Assembly: GCA_035627375.1 (NCBI GenBank)
Contig: DASPLX010000009.1
Location: forward strand, 1 to 39,777
Direction: 5' to 3'
Length of the DNA stretch: 39,777 nt
DNA from: DASPLX01 sp035627375
GTDB lineage: Bacteria; Pseudomonadota; Gammaproteobacteria; Burkholderiales; Burkholderiaceae_D
In this document: positions 25,326 to 34,416 of the stretch, one piece after another
How positions within the stretch are numbered: position 1 is the first letter of the stretch
Layout: the number at the start of each line of letters is the position of its first letter
Program-made: the position numbers and the translations under genes
The notes under the pieces: model-generated
Told to the model about the DNA's origin: nothing
Databases searched by the model: none
Seen by the model: the letters and a program-made list of their open reading frames with translations, nothing else

Positions 25326-26936
25326 ATGAAGAGTCGTTTTGTTCTGAAGGCGGGCCTGCTCGCCCTGCTCGGCGTCTATGCGAGCGCCGCCATGGCCGCG
25401 AAAACCCTGGTGTACTGCTCGGAAGGCAGTCCGGAAGGCTTCAATCCCCAATTCTTCACCACCGGCACGACGGCCGACGCCGGCTCGGTGCCGATGTACA
25501 ACCGCCTGGTCGAGTTCAAGATCGGCACCACCGAAATCATTCCGGCCCTGGCCGAATCCTGGGACATCTCGCCGGACGGCCTGGTCTACACCTTCAAGCT
25601 GCGCAAAGGCGTGAAGTTCCATGGCAACGCCAAGTTCAAGCCGAGCCGCGACTTCAACGCCGACGACGTGCTGTTTTCCTACCAGCGCCAGGCCGATCCG
25701 AGCCATCCGTTCCACAAGGTCACCGCCGGCCAGACCTATGCCTATTTCGAAGACATGGGCATGAACAAGATCGTCGACAAGCTGGAGAAGGTCGACGACT
25801 ACACGGTCCGCTTCAAGCTCAAGCATCCGGAAGCGCCGTTCCTGGCCAACCTGGGCATGGATTTCATGTCGATCCTGTCGGCCGAATACGCCGACAAGAT
25901 GAAGGCCGCCAACACGCCCGACGTGGTCGACCGCGAACCGATCGGCACCGGCGCCTTCCAGTTCGTCTCCTACCAGAAAGACGCGATCATCCGCTACAAG
26001 GCGCACGACAAGTACTGGGAAGGCCGGCCGAAGATCGACAACCTGATCTACGCGATCACGCCGGACGCCTCGGTGCGCTACGCCAAGCTGAAAGCCGGCG
26101 AATGCCACGTCATGGCGTTCCCGAAACCGGCCGACATCGAGTCGATGAAGAAGGACCCGAACATCAACCTGCTGTCCCAGGAAGGCTTGAACATCGGCTA
26201 TATCGCCTTCAACGTCGAGAAAAAGCCGTTCGACAACAAGATGGTGCGCCAGGCGCTGGCGATGGCCGTCGACAAGCAATCGATCCTGAAGTCGGTGTTC
26301 CAGGGCGCCGGCCAGCCGGCCAAGAATCCGCTGCCGCCGATGATGTGGGGCTACAACGACAAGGTCAAGGATTGGCCGTACGATCCGGCCAAGGCCAAGG
26401 AAATGCTGGCCAAGGCCGGCTATCCGAACGGCTTCGAAGTCGAACTCTGGTACCTGCCCGTGACCCGCCCGTACAACCCGGACGGCAAGCGCATGGCCGA
26501 GCTGATCCAGGCCGACTGGGCCAAGATCGGCGTCAAGACCAAGCTGACCACCTACGAATGGGGCGAGTACAAGAAGCGCTCCAAGACCGGCGAGCAGCAC
26601 GCCATGATGTTCGGCTGGTCGGGCGACAACGGCGATCCGGACAACTTCTTCGGCCCGATCCTGTCCTGCGACTCGGCCAAGTCCGGCGGCAACGTCGCGC
26701 GCTGGTGCAACAAGGAGTTCGAAGACCTGTTCCAGAAGGCCAAGCGCATGGCGAAACAGGCCGACCGCGCCAAGCTGTATGAAAAGATGCAGGAAATCGC
26801 GCACGAGGAAATGCCGAAACTGCCGATCGCCCATTCCCTGCGCTACACCCCGGTCCGCAAGGAAGTGATCGGCTTCAAGATGGATTCGACGGCCCACCAC
26901 TATTTCAAGTACGTGGATCTGGCGAAGTCGAAGTAA
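25326..26936 (+). CDS. dppA: Dipeptide-binding protein DppA
   Basis: A 536-residue periplasmic peptide-binding protein of solute-binding family 5, matching the E. coli DppA length (535). The signal peptide ends after MAA near residue 25. KTLVYCSEGSPEGFNPQ, the following TSGTT-like TTGTTADAG and SVPMYNRLVEFKIGTTE, and MMWGYND match DppA closely. It delivers di- and tripeptides, and often heme or aminolevulinate, to DppBCDF. The start at 25326 has GGAGAT 9 nt upstream. A stable stem-loop follows the stop, which in such operons keeps the binding protein more abundant than the permease. Confidence 0.95.
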   Translation: MKSRFVLKAGLLALLGVYASAAMAAKTLVYCSEGSPEGFNPQFFTTGTTADAGSVPMYNRLVEFKIGTTEIIPALAESWDISPDGLVYTFKLRKGVKFHGNAKFKPSRDFNADDVLFSYQRQADPSHPFHKVTAGQTYAYFEDMGMNKIVDKLEKVDDYTVRFKLKHPEAPFLANLGMDFMSILSAEYADKMKAANTPDVVDREPIGTGAFQFVSYQKDAIIRYKAHDKYWEGRPKIDNLIYAITPDASVRYAKLKAGECHVMAFPKPADIESMKKDPNINLLSQEGLNIGYIAFNVEKKPFDNKMVRQALAMAVDKQSILKSVFQGAGQPAKNPLPPMMWGYNDKVKDWPYDPAKAKEMLAKAGYPNGFEVELWYLPVTRPYNPDGKRMAELIQADWAKIGVKTKLTTYEWGEYKKRSKTGEQHAMMFGWSGDNGDPDNFFGPILSCDSAKSGGNVARWCNKEFEDLFQKAKRMAKQADRAKLYEKMQEIAHEEMPKLPIAHSLRYTPVRKEVIGFKMDSTAHHYFKYVDLAKSK

Positions 26937-26950
26937 TCCGCCTGGGCTGG

Positions 26951-26980
26951 CTTTCCTCCCTCGTTTTCGCGGGAGGAAAG
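26951..26980 (+). promoter_or_regulatory. Intercistronic stem-loop after dppA
   Basis: CTTTCCTCCC (26951-26960) and GGGAGGAAAG (26971-26980) form a perfect 10-bp stem with a 10-nt loop. It starts 14 bp after dppA. No T-run follows, so partial termination or 3'-end protection is more likely than full termination. Confidence 0.7.
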
Positions 26981-27027
26981 AGGCTGCGGACCGAAGCGCG
27001 CGGCACGCCGGAAATCACGGCCTGCCG

Positions 27028-27050
27028 CGCGATTGCTATGTATAATCGCG
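27028..27050. promoter_or_regulatory. TATAAT box inside an inverted repeat before dppB
   Basis: A perfect TATAAT is at 27041-27046. It overlaps the right arm of a 7-bp inverted repeat, CGCGATT (27028-27034) and AATCGCG (27044-27050). It may be a secondary promoter for dppBCDF with a built-in operator. No convincing -35 is visible. Confidence 0.35.
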
Positions 27051-27119
27051 TCCCATCGCCCGGCATCCGCCCATCAGGCGCGTGCCCGGAGCAACAATCC
27101 CCAGAATAGGATAGGCGCA

Positions 27120-28127
27120 ATGTTTGGATTCCTCCTGCGCCGGGCGGCGTTGGTCATACCGACGTTCCTCGGCATCACCCTGCTGGTGTTTTCCCTCATC
27201 CACATGATTCCCGGCGACGCCGTCGAGGCGATGTCGGGCGAACGCGGCATGACGGAAGAGCGCTATGCTGCGCTGCGGCATGAGTTCGGCCTGGACAAGC
27301 CGCTCTACGTCCAGTATCTCGACTATCTCGGCAACGTCGTGCAAGGCGATCTCGGCCGCTCGATCGTCACCCATGAACCGGTCCTGCATGAATTCCTGGC
27401 CCTGTTCCCGGCGACGCTCGAACTGTCCCTGTGCGCCATCCTGTTCGCCATCCTGATCGGCCTGCCGGCCGGCATGCTCGCCGCCCTGAAGCGCAATACC
27501 GTGCTCGACTATTCAGTGATGGGTGTCTCGCTGACCGGCTATTCGATGCCGATCTTCTGGTGGGCGCTGCTGCTGATCCTGTTCTTCTCGGTCACGCTCG
27601 GCTGGACGCCGGTGTCGGGCCGCATGGACATCATCTTCGACCTGCCGCCGGTGACCGGCTTCATGCTGATCGACAGCCTGTTGTCGGGCGAGCAAGGCGC
27701 CTTCAAGTCGGCGGTCATGCACCTGATCCTGCCGACCGTCGCGCTGGGCACGATTCCGCTGGCGGTGATCGCCCGCATGACGCGCTCGGCGATGCTCGAA
27801 GTGCTGCGCGAGGATTACGTCCGCACGGCGCGCGCCAAGGGCCTGTCGCGCATGCGCGTGATCGGCGTGCATGCGCTGCGCAACGCGCTGATCCCGGTGA
27901 TCACCGTGATCGGCCTGCAGGTCGGCACGCTGCTGGCCGGCGCGATCCTGACCGAAACCATCTTCTCCTGGCCCGGCATCGGCAAGTGGCTGGTCGAGGC
28001 GATCCATCGCCGCGACTATCCGGTCGTGCAAGGCGGCATCCTGCTGTCGGCCACCATCATCATCATCGTCAACCTGGTCGTCGACCTGTTGTACGGCGTC
28101 GTCAATCCCCGCATCCGCCACCACTGA
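27120..28127 (+). CDS. dppB: Dipeptide ABC permease DppB
   Basis: A 335-residue inner-membrane permease. It opens with MFGFLLRRAALVIPTFLGITLLVFSLIHMIPGD, the classical DppB/OppB N-terminus, and has about six membrane helices. The EAA-type coupling loop is in REDYVRTARAKGLSRMRVIGVHALRNALIPV. With DppC it forms the channel for peptides delivered by DppA. The ATG at 27120 begins the conserved helix; the frame is open upstream to 27033. dppC starts 2 bp after the stop. Confidence 0.95.
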   Translation: MFGFLLRRAALVIPTFLGITLLVFSLIHMIPGDAVEAMSGERGMTEERYAALRHEFGLDKPLYVQYLDYLGNVVQGDLGRSIVTHEPVLHEFLALFPATLELSLCAILFAILIGLPAGMLAALKRNTVLDYSVMGVSLTGYSMPIFWWALLLILFFSVTLGWTPVSGRMDIIFDLPPVTGFMLIDSLLSGEQGAFKSAVMHLILPTVALGTIPLAVIARMTRSAMLEVLREDYVRTARAKGLSRMRVIGVHALRNALIPVITVIGLQVGTLLAGAILTETIFSWPGIGKWLVEAIHRRDYPVVQGGILLSATIIIIVNLVVDLLYGVVNPRIRHH

Positions 28128-28129
28128 TC

Positions 28130-29035
28130 ATGAGCTCCGTACCCGCAACCACGCAATCCTCCGCGCCGGCCGCGCCGCCGCATCCGCTGCGCGAACTCTG
28201 GAATTACTTCAGCCAGAACCGCGGCGCCGTGATCGGCCTGGCGGTGGTGCTGCTGATGGTCGTCGTCGCGCTGCTGGCCGACGTCATCGCGCCGCATTCG
28301 CCGATCGAGCAATACCGCGACTCCACGCTGGTGCCGCCGATGTGGCAGGCCGGCGGCTCCAGCCAGTTCATTCTCGGCACCGACCCGGTCGGCCGCGACA
28401 TCCTGTCGCGCCTGATCCACGGCGCCCGCCTGTCGCTGGTCATCGGCCTGGTGTCGGTGTCGCTGTCGCTCGGCGCCGGCATCGTGCTCGGCCTGGTCGC
28501 CGGCTTCTTCCGCGGCAAGACCGAGATCGCGATCATGCGCTCGATGGACATCATGCTGGCGCTGCCCAGCCTGCTGCTGGCGGTCGCCGTCATCGCCATC
28601 CTCGGCCCGGGCCTGATGAACGCGATGTACGCGATCGCGATCGTGATGCTGCCGCACTATGTGCGCCTGACGCGCGCGGCCGCGATCGGCGAATTGTCGA
28701 AGGATTACGTCAACGCCTCGCGCATCGCCGGCGCCGGCACGCTGCGCCTGATGTTCAACACGGTGCTGCCGAATTGCGCGGCGCCCCTGATCGTGCAGGC
28801 CACGCTCGGCTTCTCGGCCGCCATCCTCGACGCCGCCGCGCTCGGCTTCCTCGGCATCGGCGCTCAGCCGCCGATTCCCGAATGGGGTTCGATGCTGGCC
28901 GGCGCGCTCGAATTCATCCAGAGCGCCTGGTGGGTCGTGACCTTCCCCGGCCTCGCGATCCTGATCGCCGTGCTCGCCTTCAACCTGATGGGCGACGGCC
29001 TGCGCGATGCGCTCGACCCGAAACTGAAACGGTAA
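28130..29035 (+). CDS. dppC: Dipeptide ABC permease DppC
   Basis: A 301-residue inner-membrane permease, the partner of DppB. After a short Pro/Ala-rich start (1-20) it has the OppC-type N-terminal segment (NYFSQNRGAVIGLAVVLLMVVVALLADVIAPHSP), the periplasmic LGTDPVGRDILSRLIHGARLSL motif and the EAA loop SKDYVNASRIAGAGTLRLMFNTVLPN. Length equals E. coli DppC. The gene lies 2 bp after dppB and 4 bp before dppD. Confidence 0.95.
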   Translation: MSSVPATTQSSAPAAPPHPLRELWNYFSQNRGAVIGLAVVLLMVVVALLADVIAPHSPIEQYRDSTLVPPMWQAGGSSQFILGTDPVGRDILSRLIHGARLSLVIGLVSVSLSLGAGIVLGLVAGFFRGKTEIAIMRSMDIMLALPSLLLAVAVIAILGPGLMNAMYAIAIVMLPHYVRLTRAAAIGELSKDYVNASRIAGAGTLRLMFNTVLPNCAAPLIVQATLGFSAAILDAAALGFLGIGAQPPIPEWGSMLAGALEFIQSAWWVVTFPGLAILIAVLAFNLMGDGLRDALDPKLKR

Positions 29036-29039
29036 GCTT

Positions 29040-30077
29040 ATGGCACTGCTCGATATCCAAAACCTGCGCGTCGAGTTCGGCTCGACCGCCGCGCCGTTCA
29101 CCGCCGTCGACGGCCTCGACCTGCAGATCCAGCCCGGCGAAGTCGTCGGCATCGTCGGCGAATCGGGCTCCGGCAAGAGCGTGACCTCGCTCGCCCTGAT
29201 GGGCCTGATCGACTATCCCGGCCGCGTGAAGGCCGAGCGCATGGCCTTCGACGGCCGCGACCTGCTCAAGATGCCGGAGAAGGAACGCCGCAACATGCTG
29301 GGCAAGGACATCGCGATGATCTTCCAGGATCCGATGACCAGCCTGAATCCCTGCTTCACGGTGGCCTACCAGCTGATGGAAACGCTGCGCGTGCACGAGG
29401 GCAAGGCCTCCGACAAGGAATTGCGCGCCAAGGCGCTGGCCCTGCTGAAACTGGTCGAGATTCCCGACCCGGAACGCCGCCTCGATGCCTATCCGCACCA
29501 ATTGTCGGGCGGCATGAGCCAGCGCGTGATGATCGCCATGGGCTTGGCCTGCAATCCGCGCCTCCTGATCGCCGACGAGCCGACCACCGCGCTCGACGTC
29601 ACGGTGCAGGCGCAGATCCTCGAACTGCTGCTGCAGCTGCAGCGCGAACGCAACATGGCGCTGATGCTGATCACGCACGACCTGGCCGTGGTCGCGCAGA
29701 CCGCGCACCGCGTCGTGGTCATGTATGCCGGCCAGGTGGTCGAGACCGGCACCGTGCCGGAAATCTTCAACGCGCCGCGCCATCCCTATACGCAAGCGCT
29801 GCTGGCGGCGCTGCCCGAACACAATATCGGCAAGACGCGCCTGCAGACCATCCCCGGCGTCGTGCCCGGCCAGTACGACCGTCCGAGCGGCTGCCTGCTG
29901 TCGCCGCGCTGCATGTACGCGACCGAGCAATGCCGCGCGGTCCGGCCGGCGCTCGACGGCGCGCCCGGCATGCAATCGCGCTGCCATTATCCGCTCGATG
30001 CCCAGGGCCGTCCCGGCAACAACTGGGAAGCGGCCAGGGATCAGGTCCACACGCAGGCGCAGGAAAGGGTTGCATGA
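29040..30077 (+). CDS. dppD: Dipeptide ABC ATPase DppD
   Basis: A 345-residue cytoplasmic ATPase. Walker A GESGSGKS is at 40-47, the Q-loop Gln at 96, the signature LSGGMS at 155-160 and Walker B LLIADE at 175-180. The C-terminal oligopeptide-transporter domain carries Cys residues in the CLLSPRCMYATEQC segment, which in related ATPases can hold an iron-sulfur cluster. It works as a heterodimer with DppF. Its stop overlaps the dppF start (ATGA). Confidence 0.95.
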   Translation: MALLDIQNLRVEFGSTAAPFTAVDGLDLQIQPGEVVGIVGESGSGKSVTSLALMGLIDYPGRVKAERMAFDGRDLLKMPEKERRNMLGKDIAMIFQDPMTSLNPCFTVAYQLMETLRVHEGKASDKELRAKALALLKLVEIPDPERRLDAYPHQLSGGMSQRVMIAMGLACNPRLLIADEPTTALDVTVQAQILELLLQLQRERNMALMLITHDLAVVAQTAHRVVVMYAGQVVETGTVPEIFNAPRHPYTQALLAALPEHNIGKTRLQTIPGVVPGQYDRPSGCLLSPRCMYATEQCRAVRPALDGAPGMQSRCHYPLDAQGRPGNNWEAARDQVHTQAQERVA

Positions 30078-31054
30078 TGAGCACCACCAACGTACTTCTC
30101 GAAGCGAAGAACCTCGCGAAGCATTACCCGGTTTCGCAAGGCTTCATGAAACCGAAGGCCACGGCGCGCGCGCTCGACGGCGTGTCGTTCACGCTCACCG
30201 CCGGCAAGACGCTGGCGGTGGTCGGCGAATCGGGCTGCGGCAAGTCCACGCTGGCGCGCCAGGTCACGATGATCGAGGCGCCCTCCTCCGGCGAACTCTG
30301 GCTGTCCGGCACCAACATCACGCAAGCCGACAAGGCGACACTGAAGAGCGTGCGTTCGCACGTGCAGATGGTGTTCCAGAATCCGTATGCGAGCCTGAAT
30401 CCGCGCAAGAAAGTCGGCGCCATGCTGGAAGAGCCGCTGGTCATCAACACCGACCTGCCGAAGTCCGGACGCGCGCAGAAGGCGCAGGCGATGATGGCCA
30501 AGGTCGGCCTGCGGCCCGAGCATTACGGCCGCTATCCGCACATGTTCTCGGGCGGCCAGCGCCAGCGCATCGCGATCGCGCGCGCCCTGATGCTCGATCC
30601 GAAAGTGATCGTGGCCGACGAACCGGTATCGGCGCTGGACGTCTCGATCCAGGCCCAGGTGCTGAACCTGATGATGGATCTGCAGCAGCAGACCGGCGTG
30701 TCCTACCTGTTCATCTCGCACAACCTGTCGGTGGTGGAGCACATCGCCGACGAGGTGCTGGTCATGTACCTCGGCAAGATGGTCGAGCACGGCACCAAGC
30801 AGCAGGTGTTTTCCAAGCCGCTCCATCCGTACACGCGCGCGCTGTTCGCCAGCACGCCGCGCATCGATCCTGCGCAACGCCAGCAGAAGATGATGCTGCC
30901 CGGCGAACTGCCGTCGCCGCTCAATCCGCCGCCCGGCTGCGCCTTCAACAACCGCTGCCCGCATGCGACCGAGCGCTGCCGCTCCGAGGTGCCGCTGCCG
31001 CAAGCCTTCGAAGGCCGCATGGTGGCTTGTCATCGGGTGGCGGAGATCGCCTGA
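30074..31054 (+). CDS. dppF: Dipeptide ABC ATPase DppF
   Basis: A 326-residue cytoplasmic ATPase. Walker A GESGCGKS is at 51-58, the signature FSGGQRQR at 158-165 and Walker B VIVADE at 178-183. The C-terminal CAFNNRCPHATERC segment matches the Cys pattern of DppD/OppF-type ATPases. AGGAAAGG 6 nt upstream and the ATGA overlap with dppD support the ATG at 30074, although an ATG at 30077 is next to it. It is the last gene of the dpp operon. Confidence 0.95.
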   Translation: MMSTTNVLLEAKNLAKHYPVSQGFMKPKATARALDGVSFTLTAGKTLAVVGESGCGKSTLARQVTMIEAPSSGELWLSGTNITQADKATLKSVRSHVQMVFQNPYASLNPRKKVGAMLEEPLVINTDLPKSGRAQKAQAMMAKVGLRPEHYGRYPHMFSGGQRQRIAIARALMLDPKVIVADEPVSALDVSIQAQVLNLMMDLQQQTGVSYLFISHNLSVVEHIADEVLVMYLGKMVEHGTKQQVFSKPLHPYTRALFASTPRIDPAQRQQKMMLPGELPSPLNPPPGCAFNNRCPHATERCRSEVPLPQAFEGRMVACHRVAEIA

Positions 31055-31067
31055 GGCCGAGAATCGC

Positions 31068-31084
31068 GGCCGGCCCCGCCGGCC
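31068..31084. terminator. GC-rich stem-loop between convergent genes
   Basis: GGCCGG (31068-31073) and CCGGCC (31079-31084) form a 6-bp stem with a 5-nt loop in the 40-bp gap between the convergent dppF and solute-binding genes. There is no T-run on either strand. It may act as a weak two-way terminator. Confidence 0.35.
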
Positions 31085-31094
31085 CGATTGAGAT

Positions 31095-31895
31095 TCATTT
31101 GACCGGCGGCGGCGCGCCGGCCGCCACGTTCAGGGTCGAGACTTCGCGCAGGTAAGCCTCGTATTGGCCGTTCGCCTTGAGCTTCTTCAGGCCCTTGTTG
31201 AATTCCTCGATCAACTTCCGATTCGCCGGATTTTTCTTGCTCAAGAGCAGATGCAGCGGTTCGCTGTACAACGGCCGCGCATCGTAGGCCAGCCGGTGGA
31301 TCTCCGGCGCGGAGAAATGCTTCTTGAGAAGAGCGATGGCGACGCGCTTATCGATCGGAAAGGCGTCGATACGGCCGGCCAGCAGCTTGCGGAAATTCTG
31401 CTCGTCGGACGGTACGCCTTCCGCCTGCAACTGCCCGTTCTTGAGGGCGTCCATGAATTCGTGGCCGTAGAAATATTCGTTGGTGATGCCGAGACGATAC
31501 TTTGCGAGATCGCCGATCGACGACCACGCGAACGGCGCATCCTTCAAGTGGAAAAACACATATTGCGAATCGAGAACCGGTTCGCTGAAATAGAAATCGC
31601 GCTCGCGGTCCGCGCTCTTGAGCCAGGTCGCGGCGCCGTCCCATTCCCCGATCCTCGCCAGATCGAGCGCGCGCCGCCAGGGAAAGAAACCGTACAGCAC
31701 GCCGATGCCCTGCAGCCGGAACGCCTCGGCCACGATATGCGATGCCACGCCGTAATGCGGCGCCTCCTCCGAATGATAGGGCGGCCACTCGCCGTTGGTC
31801 AGGCGTACGACGCTCTGCGCGTGCGCCGCGAGCGGCACCGCCAGCAGCAGCGCCGCCGCGACGATCGACAGCACACGGCAGAAACCCATTCTCAC
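31095..31895 (-). CDS. Periplasmic solute-binding protein, family 3 (second)
   Basis: A 266-residue exported binding protein of the family-3 type. The signal peptide ends near AHAQ (residue 27). The first lobe has VVRLTNGEWPPYHSEEAPHYGVASHIVAEAF, the usual start of a small-solute binder, and WDGAATWLKSADRERDFYFSEPVL. GAGG lies 7 nt before a GTG at 31895, so this start fits better than the ATG at 31889. No permease or ATPase is adjacent. It is divergent from the TonB receptor gene. Confidence 0.8.
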   Translation of the reverse strand: MRMGFCRVLSIVAAALLLAVPLAAHAQSVVRLTNGEWPPYHSEEAPHYGVASHIVAEAFRLQGIGVLYGFFPWRRALDLARIGEWDGAATWLKSADRERDFYFSEPVLDSQYVFFHLKDAPFAWSSIGDLAKYRLGITNEYFYGHEFMDALKNGQLQAEGVPSDEQNFRKLLAGRIDAFPIDKRVAIALLKKHFSAPEIHRLAYDARPLYSEPLHLLLSKKNPANRKLIEEFNKGLKKLKANGQYEAYLREVSTLNVAAGAPPPVK

Positions 31896-32201
31896 GGCAT
31901 TTCCTCTTTGGCCAAGGCTCCGAGCCGGGGAGTTTCAAGGGGTTATTGCCGGTAAGTCAATATTTCCCGGCCGCTCGAAGCCACCTTTAGTATCGTTGAT
32001 TCCCGGCAGGAAGTCATAACCGAGGCGGCAAAGGCGAAGGGCCTCGCCCGGCGAGCGGCGCGCTGTTGCGGAAATGCGCCGTTGCTCGCACGGCGATAGG
32101 ATTTTTCGGAGGCGCGCATTACCATTGTTCAACAGCCGATGCTTTCGTTCAATCGGCTGGCCCGCGCCGGCAAGGTCATTCAATCGTCACAGGAGGCATC
32201 G
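31896..32201. other. Divergent intergenic region
   Basis: 306 bp between the minus-strand solute-binding gene and the plus-strand TonB receptor gene. It should hold both promoters. I find no Fur-type box and no cobalamin riboswitch core. An 8-bp inverted repeat at 32133-32159 is the only clear structure. Short frames here show no coding character. Confidence 0.6.
32133..32159. promoter_or_regulatory. Inverted repeat upstream of the TonB receptor
   Basis: CAGCCGAT (32133-32140) and ATCGGCTG (32152-32159) form a perfect 8-bp inverted repeat with an 11-nt loop. It lies 42 bp before the receptor start. It could be an operator or an mRNA leader hairpin. Confidence 0.4.
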
Positions 32202-34412
32202 ATGCGGCTCCGGTTCGACACCAGCCTGACCTGCCTTTCCGTCCTGCTTCTTTGCGCGCTTCCGGTCGCGGCCCAGGAAATGCCGCCCCAGCCGCAAGTC
32301 GTGACGGTGCTCGGCCAAGGGCAGACGCGCCAGGTGCAGAACATCACGCGCGACGACCTCGCCAAGGCCCTGCCCGGCACCAGCCCGCTCAAGCTGCTCG
32401 ACAAGCTGCCCGGCGTTCAATTCCAATCGGCCGATGCCTTCGGCGCCTATGAATGGTCGATCAGCTTTTCGATCCGCGGCTTTTCGCAAAGCCAGCTCGG
32501 TTACACGCTCGACGGCGTGCCGCTCGGCGACATGAGTTACACCAACAACAACGGCCTGCACATCAGCCGGGCCATCGCCGCCGAAAACATCCGCCAAGTG
32601 ACGGTATCGCAAGGCGCCGGCGCGGTCGGCACCGCATCGACCAGCAACCTGGGCGGCACGGTGCAATTCCTGTCCGCCGATCCGACCGACGAACCCGAAC
32701 TGTTCGGCGAGCAAACCGCCGGCAGCGGCGGCAGCCATCGCAGCTTCGTGCGCTGGAACAGCGGCCGCCTCGCATCCGGCACCAAGGCTTACGTGAGCGC
32801 GGCACACCTGTATGCCGACAAATGGAAGGGCGACGGCGGCCAGCACCAGGATCAGTTCGACGCCAAGCTCGTGCATCCCTTCGGCCCGCACCGGCTGACA
32901 GCCTTCTACCATTACTCCGACCGCAAGGAGACCGATTACCAGGACATGTCGCTCGACATGAAAGCGCGCCTCGGCTGGGACTGGGACAACTACGCGCCGA
33001 ACTTTCAGGCCGCGCTCGACAAGGCGCGCAGCCCGGAATGCACGACCGATTACCGGTACACCTGCGACGACGCCTACTACCTCGGCCACGGATTGCGGCG
33101 CGACGACCTCTCCGGCGTCGCGCTCGATCTGCATCCCGCGCCCGGCCGCTCGCTGACGATGACGGCCTATCATCACTCGAACCAAGGCCAGGGCCACTGG
33201 TACACGCCATACACGCCGACTTCGCCGGCCATGCCGCTATCGATCCGCGCCACCGAATACCGCATCAGCCGCAACGGCGTCGTCGCCACGGCGAAATGGG
33301 AAGCCGGCAACCATGCGCTGGAAGCCGGCTACTGGGGCGAAGCGAACAACCACGACCTGTTCCGCAATTTCTACCCGGTGACCGGGCCGGAAGACACGCT
33401 GCGCTTCCTGTCCGATCCGTTCGCCACCGCCTACTACCAGGTCTTCCATACCAGGACGGCGCAATTCCATCTGCAAGACACGATGAGCTTCCTGGACGAT
33501 GCCCTGACCGTCAACCTCGGCTTCAAGTCGCCGCGGGTACGGATCGATGCGGCCTCGCCGGTCGGCGGCCGGGCCGCCGGCACGATCGAGGCCCGGAGAT
33601 CCTTCCTGCCGCAAGCCGGCGTGCGCTACGAATTCGCCCGAAACCATGAAGTCTTCACGTCCGCCACCAAAAACATGCGCGCCTTCCAGACCGGGTACTC
33701 CGGCCCGTTCCAGCAGACGCAGCCCGCATTCGATCGCGGCGCCGGCACGCTCAAGCCGGAAACCGCCGCCACATTCGACCTCGGCTACCGCTATACCGGC
33801 CGCACGCTGACCGGCTCGCTGGCGCTCTATCGCGCCGACTTCAGCGACCGCCTCACCACCGTCGCGCTGTGCGCCGGCATCATCGGCTGCCCGAACAGCG
33901 TGGTCAACGTCGGCAAGGTCCGCTCGGCCGGCATGGAAGCCGCCCTCGTGTGGAGCTTCCGGCCGCGCTGGACCTGGTTCGGTTCCCTCACCCGCAACGA
34001 TTCGAAATACAGGTCGGACTATGTCGACGGCACCACGACCGTGCGCACCAACGGCAAGCGCGTCGTCGACACGCCGAGGACGATGTTCACGACCGAGCTC
34101 GGCTACGACAACGGCGCGTGGTTCGGGCGCGCGCATGCCAAGCATGTCGGCAAACGCTATTACACCTATCTGAACGACGCCGAGGTGCCCGCCTACCGGG
34201 TGGTGTCGCTCGCCGGCGGCTATCGCATCAAAGCGCTCGGCGCCTTGCGCGACGTCGCGCTCGAGGCGCGCATCGAGAACGCGCTCGACCGCCGCTACTT
34301 CAGCACCGTCGGCACCAACGGCTTCGTGGCCTCCGACCCGGGCGGCACCTACGCCACCTTGCAGACCGGCGTGCCGCGCCAGTTCTTCCTCACCTTCAGC
34401 GCCAAGCTCTAA
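32202..34412 (+). CDS. TonB-dependent outer-membrane receptor
   Basis: A 736-residue TonB-dependent receptor. A signal peptide ends near PVAAQE (residue 25). The plug domain follows (TRDDLAKALPGTSPLKLLDKLPGVQFQ, SIRGFSQSQLGYTLDGVPLGD, with the GTASTSNLGGTVQF plug end), then the 22-strand barrel, ending in the aromatic terminal strand FFLTFSAKL. AGGAGG 5 nt before the ATG at 32202 settles the start. It imports an unknown scarce solute such as a siderophore, using TonB/ExbB/ExbD energy. No siderophore, B12 or sugar genes flank it. The HDOD gene starts 4 bp after its stop. Confidence 0.92.
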   Translation: MRLRFDTSLTCLSVLLLCALPVAAQEMPPQPQVVTVLGQGQTRQVQNITRDDLAKALPGTSPLKLLDKLPGVQFQSADAFGAYEWSISFSIRGFSQSQLGYTLDGVPLGDMSYTNNNGLHISRAIAAENIRQVTVSQGAGAVGTASTSNLGGTVQFLSADPTDEPELFGEQTAGSGGSHRSFVRWNSGRLASGTKAYVSAAHLYADKWKGDGGQHQDQFDAKLVHPFGPHRLTAFYHYSDRKETDYQDMSLDMKARLGWDWDNYAPNFQAALDKARSPECTTDYRYTCDDAYYLGHGLRRDDLSGVALDLHPAPGRSLTMTAYHHSNQGQGHWYTPYTPTSPAMPLSIRATEYRISRNGVVATAKWEAGNHALEAGYWGEANNHDLFRNFYPVTGPEDTLRFLSDPFATAYYQVFHTRTAQFHLQDTMSFLDDALTVNLGFKSPRVRIDAASPVGGRAAGTIEARRSFLPQAGVRYEFARNHEVFTSATKNMRAFQTGYSGPFQQTQPAFDRGAGTLKPETAATFDLGYRYTGRTLTGSLALYRADFSDRLTTVALCAGIIGCPNSVVNVGKVRSAGMEAALVWSFRPRWTWFGSLTRNDSKYRSDYVDGTTTVRTNGKRVVDTPRTMFTTELGYDNGAWFGRAHAKHVGKRYYTYLNDAEVPAYRVVSLAGGYRIKALGALRDVALEARIENALDRRYFSTVGTNGFVASDPGGTYATLQTGVPRQFFLTFSAKL

Positions 34413-34416
34413 GATC

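Noticed and set aside
25323..26900. 525-codon minus-strand frame opposite dppA
   Set aside because: Antisense of a very well-matched dppA.
31896..32201. Cobalamin riboswitch or Fur box before the TonB receptor
   Set aside because: No B12-box core and no 19-bp Fur-like palindrome could be found.
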